In this document: positions 7,172-15,722 of the stretch, one piece after another
How the letters are laid out: each line of letters starts with the position of its first letter
Position numbering within the stretch: position 1 is the stretch's first letter
DNA from: Actinopolymorpha rutila
GTDB taxonomy: Bacteria > Actinomycetota > Actinomycetes > Propionibacteriales > Actinopolymorphaceae
NCBI RefSeq assembly: GCF_013407855.1
Contig: NZ_JACBZH010000001.1
Span: forward strand, 868,001 to 932,000
DNA length: 64,000 bases
Direction: 5' to 3'
Position numbers and translations under genes: made by a program
Notes under the pieces: generated by a model
Told to the model about the DNA's origin: nothing
The model's database searches: none
What the model saw: only the letters and a program-made list of their open reading frames with translations

Positions 7172-8350
7172 CTAGCGCGGACCACCGCTCAGCCCGGACC
7201 GCAGCCGTTCCACCGCCTCCGACAGCACCTCGTCCCGCTTGCAGAACGCCCAGCGCACCAGGGGACGCCCGGCCTGCTTGTCGTCGTAGAACACCTCGTG
7301 GGGGATCGCGACCACGCCGCAGCGTTCGGGCAGCATCCGGCAGAACTCCACGCCGTCGTCGTACCCGAGCGGTCGTACGTCTGTGGTGACGAAGTACGTC
7401 CCACCGGGCACGAACACGTCCAGCCCGAGCGACGACAGGCCCGCGCTGAGCAGGTCCCGCTTCCCCTGCAGGGACGACCGCAGGTCGGTGTAGTAGTCGT
7501 CGCCGAACGCCAGCGCCTCCGCGACCGCAGGCTGGAACGGCCCGCCGGAGACGTAGGTGAGGAACTGCTTGGCGGTGCGCACCGCGGCCACCAGCGGCGG
7601 CGTGGCGCAGACCCAGCCGATCTTCCAGCCGGTGACGGCGAACGTCTTGCCGGCGCTGGAGATGGTCACGGTCCGCTCGCGCATTCCGGGGTACGTCGCG
7701 AGCGGGATGTGCGGCGCGCCGTCGTAGGACAGGTGCTCGTACACCTCGTCGGTCACCACCAGCAGGTCGCGCTCGACGGCGAGCTCGGCGACCGCGGCCA
7801 GCTCGTCCGCGGTGAGCACCGTGCCGGTCGGGTTGTGCGGTGAGTTGATCAGCAGCAGCTTGGTGCGCGAAGTGACCGCGGCGCGCAAAGCGTCGACGTC
7901 GAGCCGGAAGTCCGGTGCCCGCAACGTGACCGGTACGCGCCGCCCGCCGGCCATCGCGATCCCGGCCGCGTAGGAGTCGTAGTAGGGCTCCAGCGCGACC
8001 ACCTCGTCGCCGGGTTCGACCAGCGCCAGCAGCGCGGCCGCGATCGCCTCGGTCGCGCCCGCGGTGACGAGCACCTCGGTGTCGGGGTCGTACTCCAGGT
8101 CGTAGAAGCGGCGCTGGTGCGCGGACACCGACTCGCGCAGGGCGGCGATGCCGATGCCCGGTGGGTACTGGTTGTGCTCACCGGACCGGATCGCGTCCAC
8201 CGCGGCGTCCAGCATGCGCGTCGGGCCGTCGGTGTCGGGGAAACCCTGGCCGAGGTTGATCGAGGAGGTTCGCAGCGCGAGCGCCGACATCTCTGCGAAG
8301 ATCGTCGTTCCGAGACCCTGCAGGCGGGCGGCCATCCGTGGGTGCGTCAC
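7172..8350 (-). CDS. PLP-dependent class I/II aminotransferase (DapC-like)
   Basis: The product is 392 aa. The frame is open far upstream, but homology starts near ATG 8335; I choose GTG 8350, which has a weak AAGG upstream. Signature segments are TTIFAEMSALA..INLGQGFPDTDGP, NQYPPGIGIAALRESVS, VTAGATEAIAAALLALVEPGDEVVALEPYYDSY, INSPHNPTGTVL, TDEVYEHLSYD and SSAGKTFAVTGWKIGW; the Lys of SAGKTF forms the PLP aldimine. This subgroup includes N-succinyldiaminopimelate aminotransferase (lysine pathway) and kynurenine/methionine aminotransferases; sequence alone does not separate them. It is divergent from the small membrane protein gene at 8541. Confidence 0.9.
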   Translation of the reverse strand: MTHPRMAARLQGLGTTIFAEMSALALRTSSINLGQGFPDTDGPTRMLDAAVDAIRSGEHNQYPPGIGIAALRESVSAHQRRFYDLEYDPDTEVLVTAGATEAIAAALLALVEPGDEVVALEPYYDSYAAGIAMAGGRRVPVTLRAPDFRLDVDALRAAVTSRTKLLLINSPHNPTGTVLTADELAAVAELAVERDLLVVTDEVYEHLSYDGAPHIPLATYPGMRERTVTISSAGKTFAVTGWKIGWVCATPPLVAAVRTAKQFLTYVSGGPFQPAVAEALAFGDDYYTDLRSSLQGKRDLLSAGLSSLGLDVFVPGGTYFVTTDVRPLGYDDGVEFCRMLPERCGVVAIPHEVFYDDKQAGRPLVRWAFCKRDEVLSEAVERLRSGLSGGPR

Positions 8351-8540
8351 GGTGACCGACCTTACTGCGCGAAAGTGCCGCCAACTGCCCGGAGCGCCTC
8401 CGGCAGCGCACCCGGCGGGCTGCCGAGCGGGAGCACCGTCCGGGGTCGGTCGCGCGCCGGAACCGTCACCGATGGCAAGGTGGCAGTCGGTACGCGTACC
8501 CGCGTGGGCGAGGATGGGGACACACGACCAGGAGGTCCGC

Positions 8541-9110
8541 ATGAGCGAGACGAACTCACCCGGGCCCGGCACGTCCGGGACCTCCGGCACGTCCGGGTCC
8601 TCGGGCATGTCCGGGATGCCGCCGATGCCCGCGTGGCCTCGCGGTGAGGAGGACGCGCCGGCGCGGCCGACCCAGCGTCCCCGCGTCGTCCAGATCGCGG
8701 TCTACCTCATGTATCTCGGCGCGGCGCTGTCGGCGGTGTCGGCGGTCGCGGTGTTCGGTTCCCGCGACCGGCTCGCCGCCGACGCCCGCAAGATGCTCAG
8801 CGGCCAGAAGCAGCCGCTCACCCCCGACAAGATCGAGGCGACTGTCAACACCAGCCTGACGCTGTTCGTCGTGCTCGGCGTGCTGTCCGTGGCGCTGTGG
8901 ATCCTGATGGCGGTGATGAACGGCAAGGGGCAGCCCTGGGCCCGGATGCTCGCGACGGTCCTCGCGGTCGCGAACGTCCTCAACTTCGTCCTCACCGGCC
9001 TGTCCGTCGTGGGGCTCGCCCTCCTCGTCACCGGCACCGTCGCGGCCGTGATGCTGTGGCTGCCGGCCGCCCGCCCCTGGTTCACCACGACCCGGCGCCT
9101 GCGCGTCTGA
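8541..9110 (+). CDS. Small four-helix membrane protein with a Gly-Thr-Ser repeat head
   Basis: The product is 189 aa, starting at ATG 8541 with AGGAGG 7 nt upstream. The N-terminal 55 residues are disordered, with a tandem GTSGTSGTSGSSGMSGM run encoded by a 9-bp DNA repeat. Four hydrophobic helices follow (QIAVYLMYLGAALSAVSAVAVF; LTLFVVLGVLSVALWILMAVM; WARMLATVLAVANVLNFVLTGL; VGLALLVTGTVAAVMLWLP). An extracytoplasmic loop with RDRLAADARKMLSGQ lies between helices 1 and 2. This layout is frequent in actinomycete membrane proteins of unknown role. The copy number of the repeat could vary between strains. Confidence 0.8.
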   Translation: MSETNSPGPGTSGTSGTSGSSGMSGMPPMPAWPRGEEDAPARPTQRPRVVQIAVYLMYLGAALSAVSAVAVFGSRDRLAADARKMLSGQKQPLTPDKIEATVNTSLTLFVVLGVLSVALWILMAVMNGKGQPWARMLATVLAVANVLNFVLTGLSVVGLALLVTGTVAAVMLWLPAARPWFTTTRRLRV

Positions 9111-9121
9111 CGTCGGAGATC

Positions 9122-9895
9122 ATGCCTACTGCTCTCGTCACCGGGCCCACCGCCGGCCTCGGCCGCGCCTACGCCGAGGCCCTCGCCGGTCGTGGCTTCG
9201 ACCTCGTGCTCGTCGCCCGCGACCGTGCCCGGCTGGGATCTCTCGCCACCGAACTCTCCGGCCGTTTCGGGGTGAACTGTGAGGTCCTCCCGGCCGACCT
9301 CGCCGACAAGGCCGATCTGGCTACGGTCGAGGATCGCCTGCGCACCGGCGAGCCGGTGGTCGACCTGCTGGTCAACAACGCCGGCTACGGAATGGGCGAG
9401 GGCTTCCTCGACAGCAGCTCCGACGACGAGGAACGCCTCCTCGACGTACTCGTCGTCGCGGTGCTGCGGCTCACCAAGGCCGCTCTGCCCCGCATGCTGG
9501 CGCGGCGCACCGGCGCGGTGATCAACGTCTCCAGTGTGGCCGGGTTCGCGCCGTACGGCACCTACGGCGCGGCGAAGGCCTGGGTCACGACCTTCACCGA
9601 GGGCGTCGCGAACGACCTGATCGGCACCGGCGTGCGCGCGTTCGCGGTGTGCCCTGGGTACGTGCGGACGGAGTTCCACCAGCGATCCGGCCTGCGGGTG
9701 CAGGGACTGCCGAACTTCATGTGGCTGACCCCACCCGAGATCGTCGACGCCAGCCTGCGCCACCTGGACTCCGGCCGGTCCGGCCCGGTGGTGGTGCCGA
9801 CGGCCCGCTACCAGTTGGTCGCCGGTGCCGCGAGGTACGCACCGCGGCCGTTGGTGCGGGCCGCCGCCCGCGGCGTACGGATGCGCCGCCGCTGA
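9122..9895 (+). CDS. Short-chain dehydrogenase/reductase
   Basis: The product is 257 aa, starting at ATG 9122 only 11 nt after the membrane protein stop, so probably co-transcribed. It is a classical SDR: TGPTAGLGRAYAE (TGxxxGxG cofactor motif), DLLVNNAGYG, and catalytic Ser-Tyr-Lys in INVSSVAGFAPYGTYGAAKAW, then CPGYVRTEFH. The subfamily resembles YqjQ/DltE-like reductases of unknown substrate. The Arg in LVARDRARL after strand 2 suggests NADP preference. The C-terminus is basic (RGVRMRRR). Confidence 0.9.
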   Translation: MPTALVTGPTAGLGRAYAEALAGRGFDLVLVARDRARLGSLATELSGRFGVNCEVLPADLADKADLATVEDRLRTGEPVVDLLVNNAGYGMGEGFLDSSSDDEERLLDVLVVAVLRLTKAALPRMLARRTGAVINVSSVAGFAPYGTYGAAKAWVTTFTEGVANDLIGTGVRAFAVCPGYVRTEFHQRSGLRVQGLPNFMWLTPPEIVDASLRHLDSGRSGPVVVPTARYQLVAGAARYAPRPLVRAAARGVRMRRR

Positions 9896-9939
9896 GGCCG
9901 TCTCCGCAACACACCCTGGGACCGGCTCGGAGCGTGTCC

Positions 9940-9945
9940 TAAGCT
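9940..9945 (+). promoter_or_regulatory. -10 box for leaderless pyrE
   Basis: TAAGCT (TANNNT form) lies exactly 7 nt before the pyrE GTG, the geometry of a leaderless transcript. No Shine-Dalgarno is present in the spacer. Confidence 0.5.
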
Positions 9946-9952
9946 TTCCGCC

Positions 9953-10498
9953 GTGCCCAGTGAGCGTTCGCAACTCCTCGACCAGATCATGTCCAAGGCG
10001 ATCGTCCGCGAGACCGTCACGTTGTCGTCGGGAAAGACCGCCGACTACTACATCGACCTGCGCCGGATCACCCTCGACGGTGCGGCCGCGCCGCTGGTGG
10101 GACGGCAGATGCTGGAGCTCACCGGTGACCTCGACTTCGACGCGGTGGGTGGCCTGACGCTCGGGGCCGACCCGCTGGCCACCGCGATGCTGCACGCGGC
10201 GGCGGTCCAGGGGCGGCGGCTGGACGCGTTCGTCGTCCGCAAGGAGGAGAAGCGGCACGGCCTGCAGCGCCGGATCGAGGGGCCCGACGTGGCCGGCCGG
10301 AGGGTGCTCGCGGTGGAGGACACCTCGACCACCGGCTCGTCGGTGCTCACCGCGGTGGAGGCGCTGCGCGAGGCGGGCGCTGACGTGGTCGCGGTGGCCG
10401 TCCTCGCGGACCGGAGCACCGGTGCGCAGGCGAAGGTCGAGGCGGCCGGGCTGCCCTACCGGTACGTCTACGGACTCACCGACCTCGGCCTGGGGTAG
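9953..10498 (+). CDS. pyrE: Orotate phosphoribosyltransferase
   Basis: The product is 181 aa, starting at GTG 9953. It converts orotate plus PRPP to OMP in pyrimidine synthesis. Seen: SGKTADYYIDLRRITLDG (orotate site), GGLTLGADPLATAM, VVRKEEKRHGLQRRIEG (flexible catalytic loop with Lys/His), and the PRPP loop VLAVEDTSTTGSSVL. The length fits the family. It stands apart from other pyrimidine genes here. A TANNNT box 7 nt upstream instead of a ribosome site suggests leaderless translation. Confidence 0.96.
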   Translation: MPSERSQLLDQIMSKAIVRETVTLSSGKTADYYIDLRRITLDGAAAPLVGRQMLELTGDLDFDAVGGLTLGADPLATAMLHAAAVQGRRLDAFVVRKEEKRHGLQRRIEGPDVAGRRVLAVEDTSTTGSSVLTAVEALREAGADVVAVAVLADRSTGAQAKVEAAGLPYRYVYGLTDLGLG

Positions 10499-10549
10499 TT
10501 AGCCCTACTGTCCCGGACGAGTCCGGCCCGCCGCAGAAACGAGGTCCGC

Positions 10550-11191
10550 GTGATCTGGATTGCCGCCGCCGTCGTCCTCGTCGTGCTGGTCGTCGCGGGC
10601 GGAGTGGTGTCGTACAACCGGTTCGTCAGCCAGCGCAACCTCGTCCAGGACTCCTGGCGGCAGGTGGACGTCGAACTCCACCGCCGGTACGACCTGGTGC
10701 CCGGCCTGCTCGCCTCGGTGCGTACCCACGTCACCGGCGGGGACCGCGGCGCTGAGCCCGACGCCGGGGCGGGGCACGGCGAGGAGGAGGTGTTCGCCGA
10801 GGTCACCCGGCGGGCCGAGGTGGCGGCGCGTGGAGGCGCCGACCTGTCCGTACGGGCCGGCCGGGAGGCGGCGCTCGCGGAGGCGCTGCGGCGGTTGTTC
10901 GCGGTGGCCGACCGGCACCCGGCGCTCGGTGCGGACGAGGAGTTCCTGGACCTGCAGCGGCAGGTGGCCGAGACCGAGGACCGGATCGCGGCCGGTCGGC
11001 GGTTCTACAACGCGAACGTACGGGCGTACAACACCCGCGTCGAGGCGTTCCCCTCCAGCCTGCTGGCCGCCCGCTGCGGCTTCGAGGAGGCGGAGTACTT
11101 CGAGGTCGAGGAGGCACAGGTGCGTGCCGCGCCGGCGATCGACTTCGGCGCGCTGGGAACTCCGTCCCAGACGCCGCCCGGCGACCAGTAG
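10550..11191 (+). CDS. LemA family membrane protein
   Basis: The product is 213 aa, starting at GTG 10550. One N-terminal membrane helix (IWIAAAVVLVVLVVAGGVVSYNRFV) is followed by a helical LemA domain: QRNLVQDSWRQVDVELHRRYDLVPGLLASVR, then LDLQRQVAETEDRIAAGRRFYNANVRAYNTRVEAFPSSLLAARCGF, the most conserved stretch of the family. The function is unclear; relatives are anchored coiled proteins. The Gly/Asp-rich insert around residues 60-75 is variable. It follows pyrE by 51 nt and converges with DedA. Confidence 0.9.
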   Translation: MIWIAAAVVLVVLVVAGGVVSYNRFVSQRNLVQDSWRQVDVELHRRYDLVPGLLASVRTHVTGGDRGAEPDAGAGHGEEEVFAEVTRRAEVAARGGADLSVRAGREAALAEALRRLFAVADRHPALGADEEFLDLQRQVAETEDRIAAGRRFYNANVRAYNTRVEAFPSSLLAARCGFEEAEYFEVEEAQVRAAPAIDFGALGTPSQTPPGDQ

Positions 11192-11216
11192 CCGGCGCCG
11201 CCGGCGGTAGCCGCGG

Positions 11217-11936
11217 TCAGCTGCGCCGGTCGGCCCGGGGCGTTTCGGTCTCCGCCTCCGCCTCCGCCTCCGGCGCCGGCGTGGCCGGGCGCCGGTTGCG
11301 GTGGGCCGCCCGCATCCGGAGGTACTCCAGGCCGATCGGCACCACCGAGACGAGAACGACCGCGACCAGCATCAGCTCGATGTTGGTGCGGATCAGCTCG
11401 ATCCGGCCCAGGAAGAAGCCGAGGACGGTGACACCGGCGCCCCAGGCGACCGCGCCGATCGAGGTGTAGGTGGCGTAGCGGCGGAAGTCCATCTTCGCCA
11501 CGCCCGCGGTCACGGTGATGAATGTCCGCACGATGGGGACGAACCGGGCCAGCACGATGGCGCGGGCGCCGTACTTCTCGAAGAAGTCCTGCGTCTTGTC
11601 GACGTACTCCCGTTTGAACAGCCGCGAGTCCTCCCGCCCGAACACTCGTGGTCCGGCGCGGAAGCCGATGGCGTAGCCGACAAGGTTGCCCACGGTCGCG
11701 GCGACCGCGACGAGGACGCACACCAGCCACAGCGGAGTGCCGATGGCGCCCGTCGCCACCAGCAGACCGGCGGTGAACAGCAGCGAGTCGCCCGGGAGGA
11801 AGAACCCGACCAGCAGCCCGCACTCGGCGAAGATGATGAGCAGCACCCCGACCAGCGCGTAGGGGCCGAGCGTGTGGAGGATCTGCTGGGCGTCGAGCCA
11901 GGAGGGAAGAAGCGCGAGTGTCGTCGTGGGTGGCAC
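11217..11936 (-). CDS. DedA family (SNARE-associated) membrane protein
   Basis: The product is 239 aa, starting at GTG 11936. Family motifs are seen: LLIIFAECGLLVGFFLPGDSLLFTAGLL (with FLPGD), LVGYAIGFRAGPRVF, and YGARAIVLARFVPIVRTFITVTAGVAKM (the conserved ARFxPxVRTF). Several hydrophobic helices and a basic, Glu/Ala-rich cytoplasmic tail follow. DedA proteins move or flip lipid carriers such as undecaprenyl phosphate or phospholipids. TAGGCT lies 6 nt before the start codon, with no ribosome site, so the mRNA is probably leaderless. Confidence 0.92.
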   Translation of the reverse strand: MPPTTTLALLPSWLDAQQILHTLGPYALVGVLLIIFAECGLLVGFFLPGDSLLFTAGLLVATGAIGTPLWLVCVLVAVAATVGNLVGYAIGFRAGPRVFGREDSRLFKREYVDKTQDFFEKYGARAIVLARFVPIVRTFITVTAGVAKMDFRRYATYTSIGAVAWGAGVTVLGFFLGRIELIRTNIELMLVAVVLVSVVPIGLEYLRMRAAHRNRRPATPAPEAEAEAETETPRADRRS

Positions 11937-12138
11937 CCAGAGAGCCTAGCTGGCCAACCCCGGAACCTCTCCGAGCCGTCCGAACTCGTGTCGCGGATGT
12001 TTCGGCGGGCCTGCCCGGAATGTGAGCGAATGCCCGTCCGGCTCGGGTACGCGACGTCGGCATGGATGGGCGCGGGCGGGGAGTCGCCGAGGCGGGGGTC
12101 GCGGGCCGGAGTCCACGGCATCCGTCGAAGATGGTGCG

Positions 12139-12891
12139 GTGCGACTCCGTGACGATCCAGGGCGGCCCGGCCGCCGCGAAGAGCCCCTGCGCGAAGAGCC
12201 CCAGCACGAAGAGCCCCAGCACGACGAGGCCCGGCGCGACGAGCTTCTGCGCGAGGACGAGCCCGACCTGCCCGGCCCGCAGGTCGGCGTGGGCCCGTGG
12301 GTCGGGCCGTGGCCCGACGACCCGCGCTACGACCCCGAGCTGCTGCGGCACGGCGACCGGCGAAACGTGGTCGACCGTTACCGCTACTGGCGACGGGAGG
12401 CGGTGGTGGCCGACCTGGACCGGCACCGGCACGACTTCCACGTCGCGGTGGAGAACTGGCAGCACGACCTGAACATCGGCTCGGTGGTGCGTACCGCGAA
12501 CGCGTTCCTCGCCCGCGAGGTCCACGTGGTGGGCCGGCGGCGCTGGAACCGCCGCGGCGCGATGGTGACCGACCGGTACCAGCACGTACGCCACCACCCC
12601 GACGTCGCGGCGCTGCTGGCATGGGCCGCGGAGCAGGACCTACCGCTGCTCGGGGTGGACAACCTGCCCGGTGCCGTCGCGCTGGAGACGTACGACCTGC
12701 CGCGGGCGTGCGTCCTGCTGTTCGGGCAGGAGGGTCCGGGCCTGTCCGAGGCCGCCCGGCAGGCGTGCACCGACGTACTCTCCATCGCGCAGTACGGCTC
12801 GACGCGTTCGGTCAACGCGGGTGCGGCCGCGGCGGTGGCGATGCACGCGTGGGTACGCCGGCACCGCTACGACCAGGACGCCGGCGCCTAG
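12139..12891 (+). CDS. TrmH/SpoU family RNA 2'-O-methyltransferase
   Basis: The product is about 250 aa. The SPOUT core is clear: VAVENWQHDLNIGSVVRTANAF (N-terminal motif), EVHVVGRRRWNRRGAMVTDRYQHV, LFGQEGPGLSEAARQA (motif 2) and LSIAQYGSTRSVNAGAAAAVAMHAW (motif 3, knot and SAM site). It methylates a ribose in tRNA or rRNA; the exact target is not assignable. The start is uncertain: the frame extends to ATG 12022, but codons before GTG 12139 have poor third-position GC and give an Arg/Gly-rich non-conserved stretch. The N-terminus carries a repeated EEPQH element encoded by a 15-bp DNA repeat. Confidence 0.85.
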   Translation: MRLRDDPGRPGRREEPLREEPQHEEPQHDEARRDELLREDEPDLPGPQVGVGPWVGPWPDDPRYDPELLRHGDRRNVVDRYRYWRREAVVADLDRHRHDFHVAVENWQHDLNIGSVVRTANAFLAREVHVVGRRRWNRRGAMVTDRYQHVRHHPDVAALLAWAAEQDLPLLGVDNLPGAVALETYDLPRACVLLFGQEGPGLSEAARQACTDVLSIAQYGSTRSVNAGAAAAVAMHAWVRRHRYDQDAGA

Positions 12892-12897
12892 GGCGCG

Positions 12898-13677
12898 TCA
12901 GACCTCGTCCACCAGGTCGGCGACGGAGTCGACCACCAGCGACGGGCGGTAGGGGTAGCGCTCGACGTCCTCGCGCCGGGTCACCCCGGACAGCACCAGC
13001 ACGGTGCGCAGCCCGGCCTCGATGCCGGAGATGACGTCGGTGTCCATCCGGTCGCCCACCATCGCGGTGGTCTCCGAGTGCGCCTCGATGCGGTTGAGGG
13101 CGCTGCGCATCATCAGCGGGTTCGGCTTGCCGACGAAGTACGGCTCGATGCCGGTCGCCTTGGTGATGAGCGCCGCTACCGCACCGGTCGCCGGCAGCGG
13201 GCCCTCCGGCGAGGGGCCTACCGTGTCGGGGTTGGTGGCCAGGAACCGCGCGCCGCGCTCGACCAGCCGGATGGCGGTGGTGATGGTGGAGAAGCTGTAC
13301 GTGCGGGTCTCGCCGAGTACGACGTAGTCGGGGTTGCGGTCGGTGAGGACGTACCCCATGCCGTGCAGGGCGGTGATCAGCCCCGCCTCGCCGATCACGA
13401 AGGCACTGCCGCCGGGCGCCTGGTCGGCGAGGAAGGTCGCGGTCGCCAGCGCGGACGTCCAGATCAGGTCCTCGCTGACGTCCAGTCCCACCGACTGCAG
13501 CCGGGCGCTCAGGTCGCGCGCGGTGTAGATCGAGTTGTTGGTGAGGACGAGGAACCGTTTGCCCGACTCGCGCAGCCGGGCGACGAACTCCGGTGCACCG
13601 GGGACGGGATGGCCCTCGTGGACGAGCACGCCGTCCATGTCGGCGAGCCAGCACTCGACCGACCTGCGTTCGGACAA
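12898..13677 (-). CDS. HAD-IIA family sugar-phosphate phosphatase (NagD-like)
   Basis: The product is 259 aa. I choose a rare TTG start at 13677, because GGAGG lies 8 nt upstream and the product (LSERRSVECWLADMDGVLVHEG) then has normal family length. HAD motifs are seen: DMDGVL (catalytic Asp pair), LTNNS (motif II), KPNPLMMRSAL (Lys, motif III) and MVGDRMDTDVISGIEAG (motif IV), with the C2a-type cap of NagD between. It likely dephosphorylates small sugar or nucleotide phosphates in the cytoplasm. The stop is 6 bp from the convergent TrmH-family gene. Confidence 0.9.
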   Translation of the reverse strand: MSERRSVECWLADMDGVLVHEGHPVPGAPEFVARLRESGKRFLVLTNNSIYTARDLSARLQSVGLDVSEDLIWTSALATATFLADQAPGGSAFVIGEAGLITALHGMGYVLTDRNPDYVVLGETRTYSFSTITTAIRLVERGARFLATNPDTVGPSPEGPLPATGAVAALITKATGIEPYFVGKPNPLMMRSALNRIEAHSETTAMVGDRMDTDVISGIEAGLRTVLVLSGVTRREDVERYPYRPSLVVDSVADLVDEV

Positions 13678-13825
13678 CTCGCCACCTCCGGATCGGGGAC
13701 CCCGCGCGCCTACCGTAGCCGGAGCGGACCGGCCCGGCGCGCGCCGAGGTCTGTCGATCACGACCCGCCTCCGGATGGCCGGCTCGCCGGCCGGCCCCGG
13801 CGCCTCGGCTCAGCGGCTCACCGGC

Positions 13826-14983
13826 TCAGCCCTGACCGCAGGTCCGGCAGGTGCCGCGCCGGCGCAGGTGGTACGCCAACGTGGCGGCGGCGAGCCCGGC
13901 ACCCCACAGCGGCCACAGCAGTTCCGGGCCCATGGTCGCCCACCACTGGTGGCTGAACTCCGGACGCTGGATCAGCCGCCAGTACTCCAGCCCGGCCGAG
14001 GTGACGATGACCGACACCAGCGTCGCGGGCACGATCGCGACCTTCGGCGGCACGGTCCGGCCGGCCCGGAACCACACCCAGCGCGGGTAGGTCTCGCCCC
14101 AGTGCCGGACCAGCCCCAGGGTGAGGACCGCGCCGAGGATGCCGAGCGACCCCAGTGCGGCGCCCGCCGTCCACAGGCCGTCCTCCTTGCCCTGCCGGTA
14201 GAACTCCGCGTCGATGCCGAGCGGCACACCGAGCGCCCACGCCCACCGGGTCGCGGCGTAGAGGAGGGGGACCACCACGGCCAGGCCGACCGCCCAGCGT
14301 CCCCACCTCGCCGCCGCCGCGGGCGCGGTCCAGCGCGAGACTCTTCCGGGCGTACGGCCGCAGGCCAGGCAGACGGCGCGGTACCGACGGGCGGTCGCCA
14401 GCGCGAGACCTGCCCACGCCAGGCCGCCGAGCACGAACACCGCCTGGTGGGTGACCGTCCACAGCCCCGGGTCGCCGAGGTGCGGCATCGAGGAGCCGGT
14501 GACCAGGACGTAGAGGCCGACTCCCGCGAGGATCGGCGCGTACGCCACCAGCATCAGCACCCGCCGGTCCGGGACGACCACCAGCAGGGCCAGCGCGCTG
14601 AGCGCGGCGTATCCGGCGAACACCGGCGCGGCCGGGCCGATGGTCCGGCCGGCGGCGAGGGCGCGGGTGGCCACCAGGCCGAGCACCGCGCCGAGGATCC
14701 CGAACGCGGCGAGAGCGGGCGCGGCCACGGCGGCCGGTACCGAACCGAGGACGGACTCGAACGGCGCCGGATCCTGGCCGGCGCCGAAGGGGAAGCCGGG
14801 GCCGCCCGCGGTCCAGAAGAGACCGAGTACGGCGTAGAGCGCGGACCAGGCGGTGGCGGCGTACCCCAGCCTCACCGGCCACCGTGTGGGCGCGCTCGCC
14901 GGTGCCGGAGTCGATGCAGGAAGTGGTGCCGGAGTTGGTGCGGGTGTCGATGGGTGCGCCGGTGCGGGCGGTCGTCTGCTCAT
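13826..14983 (-). CDS. Polytopic membrane protein of unknown function
   Basis: The product is 385 aa, starting at ATG 14983. After a Pro/Ala-rich head (about 35 residues), LGYAATAWSALYAVLGLFWTAGGPGFPFG begins a hydrophobic body with about eight helices. A CLACGRTPGR loop mid-protein and a C-terminal CRTCGQG form a CxxC pair, a possible zinc or redox site facing the cytoplasm. Also seen: DAEFYRQGKEDGLWTAGAALGSLG and PKVAIVPATLVSVIVTSAGLEYWRL. I know this layout from uncharacterised actinomycete proteins but can give no function. The frame upstream of 14983 stays open but has non-coding composition. Confidence 0.8.
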   Translation of the reverse strand: MSRRPPAPAHPSTPAPTPAPLPASTPAPASAPTRWPVRLGYAATAWSALYAVLGLFWTAGGPGFPFGAGQDPAPFESVLGSVPAAVAAPALAAFGILGAVLGLVATRALAAGRTIGPAAPVFAGYAALSALALLVVVPDRRVLMLVAYAPILAGVGLYVLVTGSSMPHLGDPGLWTVTHQAVFVLGGLAWAGLALATARRYRAVCLACGRTPGRVSRWTAPAAAARWGRWAVGLAVVVPLLYAATRWAWALGVPLGIDAEFYRQGKEDGLWTAGAALGSLGILGAVLTLGLVRHWGETYPRWVWFRAGRTVPPKVAIVPATLVSVIVTSAGLEYWRLIQRPEFSHQWWATMGPELLWPLWGAGLAAATLAYHLRRRGTCRTCGQG

Positions 14984-15722
14984 GTGTCCAGCCTCGCCAC
15001 GCGGACGGGCCGCCACCTCTGCCGAACGGCCGACCGCGCGGGCCCGCCGGTGGCTCGGCGTCCCCCGATCGCCGTAGGCGGGACGCGGAACTTCACAGGC
15101 GTGCGGCCTCCCCGGGCCGGCCGGAGTGGTGGACGGGTGGCCGGACCCGGGGAGATCGGTGGGCGCCGGAGCGGATCCGCCTCCGAAATCCGCTCCGGCG
15201 CCGGGCCGGTGGAGGTCCCCCTCGCCACCGGCAGGAAGCACCAGTGCGGAACCTCGGCGGGCTCGCGGTCGCCCCCTCCTGCGACCGCGCGGCGCACCGG
15301 GCGTACGGCATGGTGCTCGGCGGGATGTCAGGTCGTCGCGGGCGGCGGTTCGAACCGGCGTCTCGCGACGGGCCCACGACGCTGTGAACGCTGCTCGCCG
15401 GCGATGCGCGGTGGCGCGTGGTCGGCTGGGGCATGCCTCCTCGACTTCGCGTCGAGCTTCCGGGTCGGAACCGCATCGGACGCCGCGAGCGAGAGGTGTG
15501 GCCGCTGCCAGGGACCCGGGCGGCAACCGCGATGGCCACCTGCGGCCAATCGCGAGATGACCATAGCGGTCCGGTAGCGGTGCCGGAACCCGGGGTTACC
15601 GGATTGTCGGACAAAAAGTGACCGTCTCGTTCCGGAACGTCATCAGGTATCCCGCAGTCCTCCCCTGCCAGTCGCCCGGTCCGGTGACGACAGGGCGGAC
15701 GTGCAGGTCTAACCTTTGCTCG
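14984..15722. other. 740-bp intergenic gap without a credible gene
   Basis: Open frames cross this gap on both strands, but none has protein-like composition, a ribosome site or recognisable domains. Two perfect 12-bp palindromes occur (15346-15357 and 15628-15639). The last 120 bases are less GC-rich and end in the GAF-ANTAR promoter. The rest may be the control region for the divergent membrane-protein and GAF-ANTAR genes. Confidence 0.6.
15710..15715 (+). promoter_or_regulatory. -10 box for leaderless GAF-ANTAR gene
   Basis: TAACCT lies 7 nt before ATG 15723, with no ribosome site between. This fits a leaderless transcript starting at or near the A of the start codon. Confidence 0.5.

Noticed and set aside
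12022..12138. N-terminal extension of the TrmH-family protein from ATG 12022
   Set aside because: Codons here have low third-position GC, encode Arg/Gly-rich low-complexity sequence and lack a ribosome site; homology begins well after GTG 12139.
15330..15370. tRNA-like GGTTCGAACC stretch
   Set aside because: The sequence CGGTTCGAACCG resembles a T-loop, but the 5-bp T-stem does not pair, and no acceptor, D or anticodon arm can be drawn. It is a simple 12-bp palindrome.
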